Assembly (NCBI RefSeq): GCF_002563655.1
Contig: NZ_PDIY01000001.1
Location: 547,501-600,000, forward strand
DNA: 52,500 bases
Source of the DNA: Bacillus sp. es.034
Lineage (GTDB): Bacteria > Bacillota > Bacilli > Bacillales > Bacillaceae_B
Direction of reading: 5' to 3'
The position numbers were made by a program, and so were the translations under genes. The notes below the pieces were generated by a model. The model was not told where the DNA came from and made no database searches. It saw only the letters and a list, made by a program, of their open reading frames with translations. Of the stretch, positions 44,379-52,500 are shown piece by piece (position 1 is the stretch's first letter; every line of letters begins with the position of its first letter).

Positions 44379-45056
44379 CTATTCTGTTATGATTCCATCT
44401 TGTGACATTTCCGTGTCATCCTCTGAATAATGTTTCAAGAAGTAAACGAGTGACTGAAGTTCCACCGCCAAGTCGATATGATGGACGCGGATATGGTCGG
44501 GCACCGTCAATCTCGCAGGGGTGAAATTCAGTATCCCCTTTATATTCGAAGAAACCAATCGGTCTGTGATATTCTGAGCAGAGGATGCCGGCACCGTCAG
44601 GATCGCTACTTCAATATCATGCCCCACAAGCTTCTCTTCTAAATCATCTAAATGAAAAACGGGTACATCGCTGATTTGCGTCCCGACCTTCTTTTCATCT
44701 ACTTCGAATGCCATTTCGATTTTCGTATTATTATTCTTGATGAAATTATAATGAAGAAACGCTGTACCAAGATTCCCCACCCCGATCAGCACAACCTTCG
44801 TAAGGGCATCCTGATCCAGTGTCTTACGGAAGAAGGATAACAGATAATTGACATTATAGCCGTATCCCTTTTTACCCAATGCACCAAAATAAGAAAAGTC
44901 CCTGCGGATCGTAGCAGAATCAACTTTCACCGCTTCACTTAATTCCTTTGATGAAACCCTCTGCTTACCGGATGAGTACAGATTCTTGATAAATCGATAA
45001 TATAGCGGAAGGCGCTTGGCCGTTGCCTGTGGAATTTTCGTTGTATCCTGGTTCAT
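44379..45056 (-). CDS. rex: Redox-sensing repressor Rex
   Basis: 225 aa. Winged helix: [62 protein letters not shown]; Rossmann fold with [22 protein letters not shown] and domain-swap helix at the end ([19 protein letters not shown]). Senses NADH/NAD. ATG 45056 has GGGGAA before it and matches the known start. Divergent from ydiF. Confidence 0.97.
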   Translation of the reverse strand: MNQDTTKIPQATAKRLPLYYRFIKNLYSSGKQRVSSKELSEAVKVDSATIRRDFSYFGALGKKGYGYNVNYLLSFFRKTLDQDALTKVVLIGVGNLGTAFLHYNFIKNNNTKIEMAFEVDEKKVGTQISDVPVFHLDDLEEKLVGHDIEVAILTVPASSAQNITDRLVSSNIKGILNFTPARLTVPDHIRVHHIDLAVELQSLVYFLKHYSEDDTEMSQDGIITE

Positions 45057-45190
45057 ATTGTATTCCCCCACATCTATTCAAAACCTCTGATACCGCTTCC
45101 AAAATTGAAAGCATCCAGAATTTATTAAACTCTCCTACTCATCATACACTATATTTTATCCTAAGTGTACGAAGATTAATAGGTGTTTTA

Positions 45191-45220
45191 TTGCCGTTCC
45201 CCTCTCTTATACGGTACACT
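45191..45220 (+). promoter_or_regulatory. Predicted promoter of ydiF
   Basis: TTGCCG, 18-base spacer, TACACT, 28 bases before the ydiF start. Confidence 0.35.
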
Positions 45221-45247
45221 AGCACTATGAAATAGAGGTGAAACGTC

Positions 45248-47188
45248 ATGATTCTTTTACAAGTGAATCAATTAACAAAAAACTTCGGTGCAGATAATAT
45301 CCTATCAAATATTAAACTTGAAATACAGACTAGAGATCGTGTTGCCCTTGTCGGCCGTAATGGCGCGGGGAAGTCGACTCTTCTAAAAATTATTGCAGGT
45401 CACCTTTCCTACGATTCCGGGGAAATCACAAAGCCAAAGGGCGTCTCCATCGGGTATCTTGCCCAGAACACGGGTCTCGAATCGGATCTTTCCATCTGGT
45501 CTGAGATGCTGACCGTCTTTGAGGAATTGAAACAGCAGGAAAAGAAATTACGATCATTGGAGCAGCAAATGGCCGATCCTTCGGTATATGAACAAGAGGA
45601 TGTCTATCAACGGGTATTGAAGGAATACGATCAACTCCAGGTTCTCTTCAAAGACTCCGGCGGCTATCAGTATGAAGCCGATATCCGTTCCGTCCTTCAC
45701 GGATTGAACTTTGCCGATTTTGATTACGAAACGAAGATTTCCACATTGAGCGGCGGTCAGAAAACCCGTCTTGCCCTTGGTAAGCTTCTTCTGACCAAGC
45801 CTGACATCCTCATCCTTGATGAACCGACCAACCACTTGGATATCGAAACCTTATCGTGGCTTGAGACGTATCTTCAAAGCTATGAAGGAGCCGTCCTGAT
45901 TGTTTCCCATGATCGCTACTTTTTAGACAGCGTCGTCAATCAGGTGTATGAAATCTCCCGAAATAGGAGTAAGAAATACCACGGGAACTACAGCAGATAT
46001 CTTGAACAAAAAGCGGAAGACTATGAGAAAGATCTCAAAATGTTCGAGCGTCAACAGCAGGAAGTCGCAAAGCTCGAAGACTTTATCCAACGGAACATCG
46101 CACGGGCATCCACCACCAAGATGGCACAAAGCCGACGGAAGAAATTAGAGCGCATGGATATGTTGGACCGTCCCCTCGGGGATGAAAAATCCGCCAATTT
46201 CGCGTTTCAGATCGATCGCCCAAGCGGAAATGATGTTCTCCACGCCCAGGACCTTACCATCGGATATGGGGAGAACGAGACCATTTCCTCCCATATTGAC
46301 TTCTCTGTCAAAAAAGGGGACAGCATCGCCCTGGTCGGACCGAACGGAATCGGGAAATCGACGCTTTTAAAAACATTGGTGAACAAACTACACCCACTTG
46401 ACGGCACATTTAAATTCGGATCGAATGTGACCATCAGTTACTATGACCAGGAACAAGCCGAACTCTCATCCAACAAGACGGTCTTAAATGAACTGTGGGA
46501 CGAATACCCGATGAAGATGGAGAAAGAAATCCGGACGGTCCTAGGCAACTTCCTCTTTTCGGGAGAAGATGTCCTAAAGCCCGTTTCTACCCTGAGCGGT
46601 GGAGAAAAAGCCCGTTTAGCCCTCTCCAAGCTGATGATGGAAAAAGGGAACGTCCTGATCCTGGATGAGCCGACGAACCATCTTGATCTGGATAGCAAAG
46701 AAGTGTTGGAAAATGCCCTGATTGATTATCCCGGGACCATCCTCTTCGTTTCCCATGACCGGTATTTCATCAACCGAATTGCCACAAAGGTCATTGAACT
46801 ATCCAAGAAAGGTTCGACGGAGTACCTTGGCGATTACGATTATTATGTAGAAAAATTACAGCAGCAGGAAGAACTGGCGGCAATTGAACGCATGGAACAG
46901 GGTGAACAATTGCAGGAGCCGACTTTAAAACGATCCCACAAGATTGATAAAGAAGCGAAAAAGCTTGAACGTCAACGAAAGCGCAGAGTCGAAGAAATAG
47001 AAGGCCTGATGGAATCACTCGAAACAACCATTCAGGAAAAAGAAGATCTTCTTTGCGATCCGGAAATCTTTCAAGATCATGAGAAGGTCCAGGATATTAA
47101 TGAATCACTCACGAAAGTGAAAGAAGAGCTTGATTCTTTATTGGAAGAATGGACCGAGCTGGAAGAACTACTTCAAGAAGAGCAGTAA
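45248..47188 (+). CDS. ydiF: ABC-F family ATPase (YdiF-like)
   Basis: 646 aa, two ABC cassettes without membrane domain. First: GRNGAGKSTLL, LSGGQKTRLALG, LDEPTNHLD; second: GPNGIGKSTLL, LSGGEKARLALS, LDEPTNHLD. A linker rich in Glu/Lys (P-site tRNA interaction motif zone) follows the first, and a C-terminal coiled coil (about 560-646) follows the second. Such proteins act on the ribosome. GAGGTG precedes ATG 45248. Confidence 0.95.
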   Translation: MILLQVNQLTKNFGADNILSNIKLEIQTRDRVALVGRNGAGKSTLLKIIAGHLSYDSGEITKPKGVSIGYLAQNTGLESDLSIWSEMLTVFEELKQQEKKLRSLEQQMADPSVYEQEDVYQRVLKEYDQLQVLFKDSGGYQYEADIRSVLHGLNFADFDYETKISTLSGGQKTRLALGKLLLTKPDILILDEPTNHLDIETLSWLETYLQSYEGAVLIVSHDRYFLDSVVNQVYEISRNRSKKYHGNYSRYLEQKAEDYEKDLKMFERQQQEVAKLEDFIQRNIARASTTKMAQSRRKKLERMDMLDRPLGDEKSANFAFQIDRPSGNDVLHAQDLTIGYGENETISSHIDFSVKKGDSIALVGPNGIGKSTLLKTLVNKLHPLDGTFKFGSNVTISYYDQEQAELSSNKTVLNELWDEYPMKMEKEIRTVLGNFLFSGEDVLKPVSTLSGGEKARLALSKLMMEKGNVLILDEPTNHLDLDSKEVLENALIDYPGTILFVSHDRYFINRIATKVIELSKKGSTEYLGDYDYYVEKLQQQEELAAIERMEQGEQLQEPTLKRSHKIDKEAKKLERQRKRRVEEIEGLMESLETTIQEKEDLLCDPEIFQDHEKVQDINESLTKVKEELDSLLEEWTELEELLQEEQ

Positions 47189-47194
47189 TCCACA

Positions 47195-47230
47195 GGATTG
47201 GGGATAACTATCATTCCCCAATCCTTTCTT
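47195..47230 (+). terminator. ydiF terminator
   Basis: GGATTGGGGA / TCCCCAATCC stem followed by TTTCTTATT on the plus strand, seven bases after the stop. Confidence 0.85.
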
Positions 47231-47440
47231 ATTCCACATTATTATCCACAACCAAAATACTTTTATAACGTTATTCACAGTAGTTTTCCACAATATCCAC
47301 AAAAATTACTCATGTTTTTCACAACGTATACACACTAAATAAGTAGTTATTAACAATTTGTCCACAACCTGTTGATAAAACGTATGTTCGTTCCTTCCAT
47401 TACCCTTCTCCGTGATTCATTCTGTGCATTACTCACAGGA
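47230..47440. other. DnaA-box cluster between ydiF and tsaD
   Basis: TTATCCACA (47242-47250) and TTATTCACA (47271-47279) are consensus boxes; TTTTCCACA (47284), ATATCCACA (47293), TTTTTCACA (47315), GTATACACA (47326), TTGTCCACA (47358), TTATCAACA on the minus strand (47370-47378) and TTACTCACA (47429) are near matches. Nine boxes in 200 bases is far above chance. I recall a DnaA-binding cluster between gcp and ydiF in B. subtilis. Confidence 0.8.
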
Positions 47441-47453
47441 TATCAACAGACAG

Positions 47454-47461
47454 TAAAAAAA
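47454..47461. repeat. Target-site duplication, left copy
   Basis: TAAAAAAA, same as the eight bases at 48842-48849 on the other side of the insertion sequence. Confidence 0.85.
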
Positions 47462-48841
47462 GGTTCAACGTCAAATGTTGGGGTGAAGTGATTGTTGCTT
47501 CACCCTTATCCAATATGTGAACCCAACCTTTTATACTTATGTGTTAATAATATTTTAGCTCGAAAACGCGTAAAGCTTCGAAATCCAAATGCGTTTCGCT
47601 TCATCACTTTCGTTAAGTTATTGATTCCCTCCAAAAAGCCATTGGAGTAGTTGTACATAAAGCTATTTAAGATTTCAATCTGCCAATTTTTTAAGGTTTG
47701 CGCTGCTTTTTGAAACTCTGGTATGCCAGCCTCATCAATAGCTTTGTAAAAGGAATATAAGTCATGTTTGGTTTGTTGGATGTTCTCTTCTCCATTTTGT
47801 TTAGCCTCATCGAACCAGTGACAGAAGAGCTCTTTCAATTCATAAGCCTGCTTTAATTCAGGGGACATATCCAGGTACCGTTGAAGATACCATCGATTGT
47901 CCTCTGTTAACTTACAAGACTTTTTATAGAATACGTGGCGCATTTTTTTGCATTTCTTCCGATCGTAGTCATGCCAGCTGGATTGAACTCTTCTCCTTAC
48001 GTTATCAAGAGCCCAATAAATATACCGAACAAAGTGAAACCTATCCGCCACAATAATAGGCTTCCCAAGTGCTTGCGTGACAGCGGCTTTAAAAGATTGA
48101 CTCATATCCATGACGACGACTTCTACCTGAGCGCCATACTTTCTAAGATAGTGCTTAATCGTGTTTTTGTACCGATTCGGAAGGATGTCGATGGGTTCTT
48201 TGGTGATGCCATTTGCGATGATGAGCTGGTACTTACCCTCTTTGGTATCGCCTTTGTATTCATCAATGGCAATGACCTTAGGCAATTCCTTCGCTTCCTC
48301 GTTAACCGTTTCCTTTGCCAATTGATCAAAGCGCCTGACGACCGTTGAAGAGGATGTTCCATACACCTCTGCCGTTTCCTTGAAGGTTTTGCCTTTAATA
48401 CTACGAATTTTAACCGCTTGGTTCAGTTCGAGAGATAACCGTTGGTATCGTTTCACAAAGGGATTCTTTTCCGCAAACTTCTTCCCGCAAGGGCAAGCGT
48501 ACCTTCTTCGTTTGTAAAAGATGAGTGTGTGTCTTTCAAACAGTTTTAAATGCTTAATTTTTTGTGTCCGATAGTCGTGAATCTTATGGGTGGAAGTAGT
48601 ACAAACCGGACATCTGTGAGCTGTAACTGGCATTTCTACATAAATACAAAGTCTCGCTTCCACTTCTTCCATTTTCGTAACCAATGTATCTTCAAAACCC
48701 GGTAAAATTATGTTAGAATTCATTATGCACGTATCTCCAATCTATACTTGTTTCTCGACAACTCAAGTATAAAAGACTGGATGATTACGTGCATTTTTTA
48801 TGTTCAAATTGTGTAAGAACCCCAACAAATATTATAGAACC
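47462..48841 (-). mobile_element. ISL3-family insertion sequence
   Basis: 1380 bp. Ends share GGTTC at the tips and TGTTGGGGT 15 bases in (16 of the first 23 positions match in inverted repeat). Flanked by an 8-bp direct repeat, the length typical of ISL3 family. Contains one intact transposase gene. The target is the T tract of the tsaD terminator. Confidence 0.92.
47506..48723 (-). CDS. ISL3-family transposase
   Basis: 405 aa DDE transposase. N-terminal zinc-binding region Cys38/Cys41 and Cys77/Cys79 (HRCPVC, YACPCG), helix-turn-helix (GKTFKETAEVYGTSSSTVVRRF), then the catalytic triad D154 (IAIDEYKG), D206 (VVMDMSQSF) and E365 (FLEGINNLTK). Full length with no stops, so the element may still be mobile. 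Confidence 0.95.
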   Translation of the reverse strand: MNSNIILPGFEDTLVTKMEEVEARLCIYVEMPVTAHRCPVCTTSTHKIHDYRTQKIKHLKLFERHTLIFYKRRRYACPCGKKFAEKNPFVKRYQRLSLELNQAVKIRSIKGKTFKETAEVYGTSSSTVVRRFDQLAKETVNEEAKELPKVIAIDEYKGDTKEGKYQLIIANGITKEPIDILPNRYKNTIKHYLRKYGAQVEVVVMDMSQSFKAAVTQALGKPIIVADRFHFVRYIYWALDNVRRRVQSSWHDYDRKKCKKMRHVFYKKSCKLTEDNRWYLQRYLDMSPELKQAYELKELFCHWFDEAKQNGEENIQQTKHDLYSFYKAIDEAGIPEFQKAAQTLKNWQIEILNSFMYNYSNGFLEGINNLTKVMKRNAFGFRSFTRFRAKILLTHKYKRLGSHIG

Positions 48842-48849
48842 TAAAAAAA
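48842..48849. repeat. Target-site duplication, right copy
   Basis: TAAAAAAA directly after the right end of the insertion sequence. Confidence 0.85.
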
Positions 48850-48877
48850 AAGCTTGAACGATGTGTCGTTCAAGCTT
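48850..48877 (-). terminator. tsaD terminator
   Basis: AAGCTTGAACG / CGTTCAAGCTT stem followed by nine T then A on the minus strand; the duplicated target lies in this T tract, so the structure remains intact after the insertion. Confidence 0.88.
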
Positions 48878-48883
48878 TCCCAT

Positions 48884-49900
48884 TTAAAAATTCTCGATAT
48901 CAAGTCCTGGATGAGCATTCATATCCATGCTTCCTCTTTTTCCTTGTTGGAATAACACCGTTCCTGCGGCTGCAATCATAGCGGCATTATCTGTACAGAG
49001 GGATAAAGGAGGGATCACCAATTCCGCTTCCATTTCCTCAAAGGCTTCCTGGAGGGCAGCACGCAAGCCTTTATTGGCCGCAACTCCGCCTGCAAGTAGT
49101 ACTTGCTCCACTCCATGCTCTTTTACAGCCTTAACCGTTTTAGTTACTAACACGTCAATGACACTTGCTTGAAAGCTCGCAGCCAAATCTTCTGGATGAA
49201 TGGTCATTCCTTTTTGTTTGGCATTGTGAAGCGTGTTGATAACCGCTGACTTCAAACCACTGAAGCTAAAATCATAGGATCCTTCTTCCAGCCAGGCCCG
49301 GGGCAGATCAAGACTCACTTCCCCAACATGTGCCAGCCTGTCGATATGTGGTCCTCCTGGATATGGAAGGCCCAATGTCCGTGCTACCTTATCATATGCT
49401 TCTCCTGCAGCATCATCGCGTGTTTCCCCGATAACCTCAAAGGAACCGTGATCTTTCATGAGCACAAGCTCCGTATGTCCTCCGGAAACTACCAGGGAAA
49501 GAAGGGGGAACCTCATCTCTTTCACTAAGCGATTCGCATAGATATGCCCTGCAATGTGATGGACTCCCACCAACGGTTTATCGTGGGCAAAAGCGAGAGC
49601 CTTGGCAGCGTTCACCCCAATTAGTAGTGCGCCTACCAAACCAGGACCTTCCGTGACAGCGACACAATCTATATCCTCCATCGTCATCCCGGCTTGTTCA
49701 AGGGCTTCTTCTAGTACATACGTAACCTGCTCCACATGATGACGCGATGCAATCTCAGGGACCACTCCACCGAATCGCTTATGACTTTCAATTTGAGATG
49801 AAACTATATTCGTCACAATCTCTGTTCCATTTCTTATAATCGCCACAGCTGTCTCATCACAGCTTGTTTCAATTCCCAATACTAATGTATCTTTTTTCAT
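48884..49900 (-). CDS. tsaD: tRNA N6-threonylcarbamoyladenosine synthase subunit TsaD
   Basis: 338 aa, transfers the threonylcarbamoyl group to A37 of ANN-decoding tRNAs. ASKHA fold: [19 protein letters not shown], iron site [12 protein letters not shown] (HxxxH), [26 protein letters not shown] and [18 protein letters not shown] 49900 overlaps the rimI stop (ATGA). Final gene of tsaE-tsaB-rimI-tsaD; essential in most bacteria. Confidence 0.97.
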   Translation of the reverse strand: MKKDTLVLGIETSCDETAVAIIRNGTEIVTNIVSSQIESHKRFGGVVPEIASRHHVEQVTYVLEEALEQAGMTMEDIDCVAVTEGPGLVGALLIGVNAAKALAFAHDKPLVGVHHIAGHIYANRLVKEMRFPLLSLVVSGGHTELVLMKDHGSFEVIGETRDDAAGEAYDKVARTLGLPYPGGPHIDRLAHVGEVSLDLPRAWLEEGSYDFSFSGLKSAVINTLHNAKQKGMTIHPEDLAASFQASVIDVLVTKTVKAVKEHGVEQVLLAGGVAANKGLRAALQEAFEEMEAELVIPPLSLCTDNAAMIAAAGTVLFQQGKRGSMDMNAHPGLDIENF

Positions 49901-50334
49901 AAATTCACCCACATTACTAAAGCATCCTCTTGATTGTCCGAGTAGTACCTTTTACGAATCCCGCCGTCTTTGAAACCGAGCTTACGATATAAGTGCTGCG
50001 CAGGCATATTTGAAACCCTGACTTCGAGTGTCATCACGCGAGCGCCAAATTCAATCGCTATATCCATTATCTTACGCATAAGGCCTTCCCCCAAGCCACG
50101 TCCCCGGTAATCAGGGAGCACGGCTACATTTGTGATATGGGCCTCATCCACGACCAGCCACACGCCGCAGTAACCTGCAAGCTTGTCTCCATCTTCTGCA
50201 ACGAGGTAGGTAGACAGGTGGTTATGCTCAATTTCATTCAAGAAAGCGTCCCGGCTCCAGGGAATGCTAAAAGATTGATTTTCAATTTCCATGACCTCGT
50301 TTAAATCATCAACTGTCATAAATCGTATATCCAT
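49897..50334 (-). CDS. rimI: Ribosomal protein N-acetyltransferase RimI-like
   Basis: 145 aa GNAT fold. [67 protein letters not shown] (acetyl-CoA loop RGRGLG), [19 protein letters not shown]. These match RimI. In Bacillus it sits between tsaB and tsaD. AAAGGA before ATG 50334. Acceptor not proven. Confidence 0.93.
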   Translation of the reverse strand: MDIRFMTVDDLNEVMEIENQSFSIPWSRDAFLNEIEHNHLSTYLVAEDGDKLAGYCGVWLVVDEAHITNVAVLPDYRGRGLGEGLMRKIMDIAIEFGARVMTLEVRVSNMPAQHLYRKLGFKDGGIRKRYYSDNQEDALVMWVNL

Positions 50335-50355
50335 ATTGTAACGATCCTTTATCTT

Positions 50356-51054
50356 CTATTCAGATTTTTTTTGGGCCTCCAGCCATTTCACTTCTGCTTC
50401 CGCCATCCGTATATAGTTGGGAAGCACTTCATGTGCCGACATCTCTTTTAAAACCAGTCCGATATAAGCCAGTTCAGAAGGACGGGGATTATGACTGACA
50501 AAAGGTGCGATTCTCGCTTGATCTCCAAGAACTTCCTTAATCATGCCCTTATGGATGGAGACATCATTTCCAACAAATAACACTTCTTTATCTAACTCTT
50601 TTAACTTTGTCACCCATTCATCGAGCATGATGTTGCGGTCCTCTTCCACGCAAACCAATCGATCTCCCTGAAACTCATACAGTCCTGAATATACCTGTCC
50701 TCTTCTCGCATCAAACAACGGAACGATATAACCTGGAAAATATCGTCCAGACGAAGCCAATGTCGCGAGACTGGATACCGGGATCAGGGGGATATTCAAT
50801 GACCATGCCAGGGTCTTAGCCAAGGTGACCCCGATTCGTACGCCCGTATAGGAACCGGGACCATTCGCAACAACAATCTTCGTTAATTCCTTTGCCCCTA
50901 CCCCACAGTCTTTTAATAACTGTTCGACAGCCGGCATGGCTCTCACAGAGTGGTTCTTTTTCATATACGTGATGTATTCCCCAATTACCTTATCCTCTTC
51001 AATCAGGGCAACCCCAAACGGATAATTGGAGGTATCTATCGATAATATCGTCAT
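50356..51054 (-). CDS. tsaB: TsaB, partner of TsaD
   Basis: 232 aa. Starts MTILSIDTSNYPFGVALIEED; IVVANGPGSYTGVRIGVTLAKTLAWSLNIPLIPVSSLATLA; ARRGQVYSGLYEF. ASKHA-like pseudo-enzyme that stabilises TsaD. The start overlaps the stop of tsaE by four bases (ATGA). Confidence 0.95.
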   Translation of the reverse strand: MTILSIDTSNYPFGVALIEEDKVIGEYITYMKKNHSVRAMPAVEQLLKDCGVGAKELTKIVVANGPGSYTGVRIGVTLAKTLAWSLNIPLIPVSSLATLASSGRYFPGYIVPLFDARRGQVYSGLYEFQGDRLVCVEEDRNIMLDEWVTKLKELDKEVLFVGNDVSIHKGMIKEVLGDQARIAPFVSHNPRPSELAYIGLVLKEMSAHEVLPNYIRMAEAEVKWLEAQKKSE

Positions 51055-51506
51055 GACACAATCTCCTTACACAATTCACTATATCGATTTCCTTGCGGCT
51101 TCAATACGATCCTTCTCTTGGAGTCGCCTTCCCGGTAAATCGATAAGCTTAATAATTCTTTCGGAAGCTGATCCTTTATTAAGTGAGCCCACTCAATGAC
51201 GGTCACACCTTCTCCTTCAAAGTATTCATCGAACCCCAAATCTTCAAAGGTATCGTCCAGCCTGTATACATCCATATGATAAAGAGGCAGACGCCCCTTA
51301 TATTCTTTAATAATGGTAAAAGTGGGACTATTCACGGTTTTAGTCACCCCAAGACCCTTGGCAAGTCCTTTAGTAAACGTCGTCTTCCCTGCCCCAAGAT
51401 CACCTTCCAGCGTCAACACAGCCCCTGGCTTTAAAAGTCCTGCAAGCTCTTCTGCAAATTGGCCTGTTTCCTCCGGACTGTTCGTCATAATCTCAAACTG
51501 ATTCAT
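51051..51506 (-). CDS. tsaE: TsaE, ATPase of t6A synthesis
   Basis: 151 aa. P-loop LEGDLGAGKTTFTKGLAKGLG (about 33-52), SPTFTIIKEYKGRLPLYHMDVYRLDDTFEDLGFDEYFEGEGVTVIEWAHLI. ATG 51506 has TGAGGAGATTAAC in front and fits known starts. Lies downstream of the tRNA genes. With TsaB and TsaD it makes the threonylcarbamoyl transfer complex. Confidence 0.95.
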   Translation of the reverse strand: MNQFEIMTNSPEETGQFAEELAGLLKPGAVLTLEGDLGAGKTTFTKGLAKGLGVTKTVNSPTFTIIKEYKGRLPLYHMDVYRLDDTFEDLGFDEYFEGEGVTVIEWAHLIKDQLPKELLSLSIYREGDSKRRIVLKPQGNRYSELCKEIVS

Positions 51507-51536
51507 GTTAATCTCCTCAATCATCATTTAGCGTAT

Positions 51537-51571
51537 AAAAAAACCTTAGGATCATTTGTTACCCTAAGGGA
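51537..51571 (-). terminator. Second terminator of the rRNA/tRNA operon
   Basis: CCTTAGGGTAACAAATGATCCTAAGG followed by TTTTTTT on the minus strand (imperfect loop), just upstream of tsaE. Confidence 0.75.
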
Positions 51572-51632
51572 GAATGTATATATGTAGTTTACCCTTTTTG
51601 GGGTATGAGAGTAAAGGTTCTGAAAAAAGACA

Positions 51633-51662
51633 ATAAAAAAAACGAAACAACGTTTCGTTTGA
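51633..51662 (-). terminator. First terminator of the rRNA/tRNA operon
   Basis: AAACGAAAC-GTT-GTTTCGTTT perfect stem followed by TTTTTATTG on the minus strand, 12 bases after tRNA-Asp. Confidence 0.85.
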
Positions 51663-51673
51663 ATGAACAAAAT

Positions 51674-51750
51674 TGGCGGTCCGGACGGGACTCGAACCCG
51701 CGACCTCCTGCGTGACAGGCAGGCATTCTAACCAACTGAACTACCGGACC
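51674..51750 (-). tRNA. tRNA-Asp (GTC)
   Basis: Acceptor GGTCCGG/CCGGACC, anticodon stem CCTGC-CTGTCAC-GCAGG with anticodon GTC, T arm GCGGGTTCGAGTCCCGT, CCA encoded. Confidence 0.97.
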
Positions 51751-51867
51751 AAAGCTTTTTGCGCTAGCAAAATAGGTTTCCATATTCTGCGTTAGCGAAA
51801 ATAACTATCCTTGCGTGACTCATAAAAGATCAAAGTAACCTCTTATTAAAAACAAGCAAAAATGGTA

Positions 51868-51941
<74 letters not shown>

Positions 51942-52020
51942 ACGATAAAAATATTACTATCTTCTATATTACTATATGCACCTTCACAAATAAAGTGATT
52001 GTGCAAAAAAGAATTGTTTC

Positions 52021-52137
<117 letters not shown>

Positions 52138-52241
52138 CGAATATTCAATTGAAGGATTGTTCCTTCAAAACCAGATAAAGGATTGATGTCAAGAAAGCCG
52201 AATATCGACCAATTGTTGTTCATATAAATATGACTCTTTAT

Positions 52242-52500
<259 letters not shown>

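Noticed and set aside
47230..47440. Chromosomal origin of replication
   Set aside because: DnaA boxes are present but no dnaA/dnaN genes, and the surrounding order matches a region well away from oriC in B. subtilis.

Overview
The window looks like the chromosome of a Gram-positive Bacillaceae bacterium (Bacillus sensu lato; a Rossellomorea-like relative is possible but cannot be proved from sequence alone). Evidence: strong AGGAGG-type ribosome binding sites, CIRCE-controlled groESL, purine riboswitches and a PurBox, a GlcT/RAT switch, and gene order that matches Bacillus subtilis in reverse orientation (tsaE-tsaB-rimI-tsaD / ydiF / rex-tatA-tatC / ydiK-ydiL / groES-groEL, and yeaC-yeaD-yebA-guaA-pbuG). 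Almost all of the left 25 kb reads on the minus strand.

Layout. 1-1.9 kb: 5' part of ptsG (glucose EIIC) behind a terminator with an overlapping RAT, then the antiterminator gene glcT. 2-5.6 kb: pbuG and guaA, each behind its own guanine-type riboswitch and terminator; pbuG also has a PurBox. 5.6-10 kb: MoxR ATPase / DUF58 / transglutaminase operon. 10.2-12.6 kb: pncB-nadE for NAD salvage. 12.8-24.4 kb: one long Tad (type IVc) pilus operon (cpaB, tadZ, tadA, tadB, tadC, flp, VWA lipoprotein, a secreted five-residue-repeat protein, two unknowns, TadE-like, TadG-like, small membrane protein). 24.7-39.3 kb: accessory metabolism with many decayed genes: alanyl-tRNA editing protein, a royal-jelly/yellow-like protein, aldo/keto reductase, an atypical SDR, a cysteine-poor HesB-like protein, an LLM flavin oxidoreductase beside a ruined second one, ArsR, MDR reductase, ASCH protein, LysR with a BenE-type transporter, LytTR regulator with a CoA-transferase. 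39.4-40 kb: frameshifted ybaK-like gene and a tyrosine recombinase remnant. 40.1-51.5 kb: conserved core (groESL, ydiL-ydiK, tatAC, rex, ydiF, t6A genes), interrupted by one ISL3-family insertion sequence next to a DnaA-box cluster. 51.6-52.5 kb: end of an rRNA operon (23S 3' part, 5S, tRNA-fMet, tRNA-Asp).

How the parts work together. The purine block is switched at transcription start (PurR) and by guanine sensing in the leaders. The Tad operon carries the ATPase (TadA), platform (TadB/C), localisation ATPase (TadZ), CpaB, the Flp pilin and a TadE pseudopilin, plus secreted and lipid-anchored partners that would work at the outer face of the membrane; no prepilin peptidase gene is present in the window, so it must be supplied elsewhere. 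The segment between groEL and yeaC is where this genome departs from the B. subtilis order, and it holds nearly all the pseudogenes, recombinase debris and unusual genes. The best candidates for undescribed biology are the five-residue-repeat secreted protein and its unknown neighbours inside the Tad operon.
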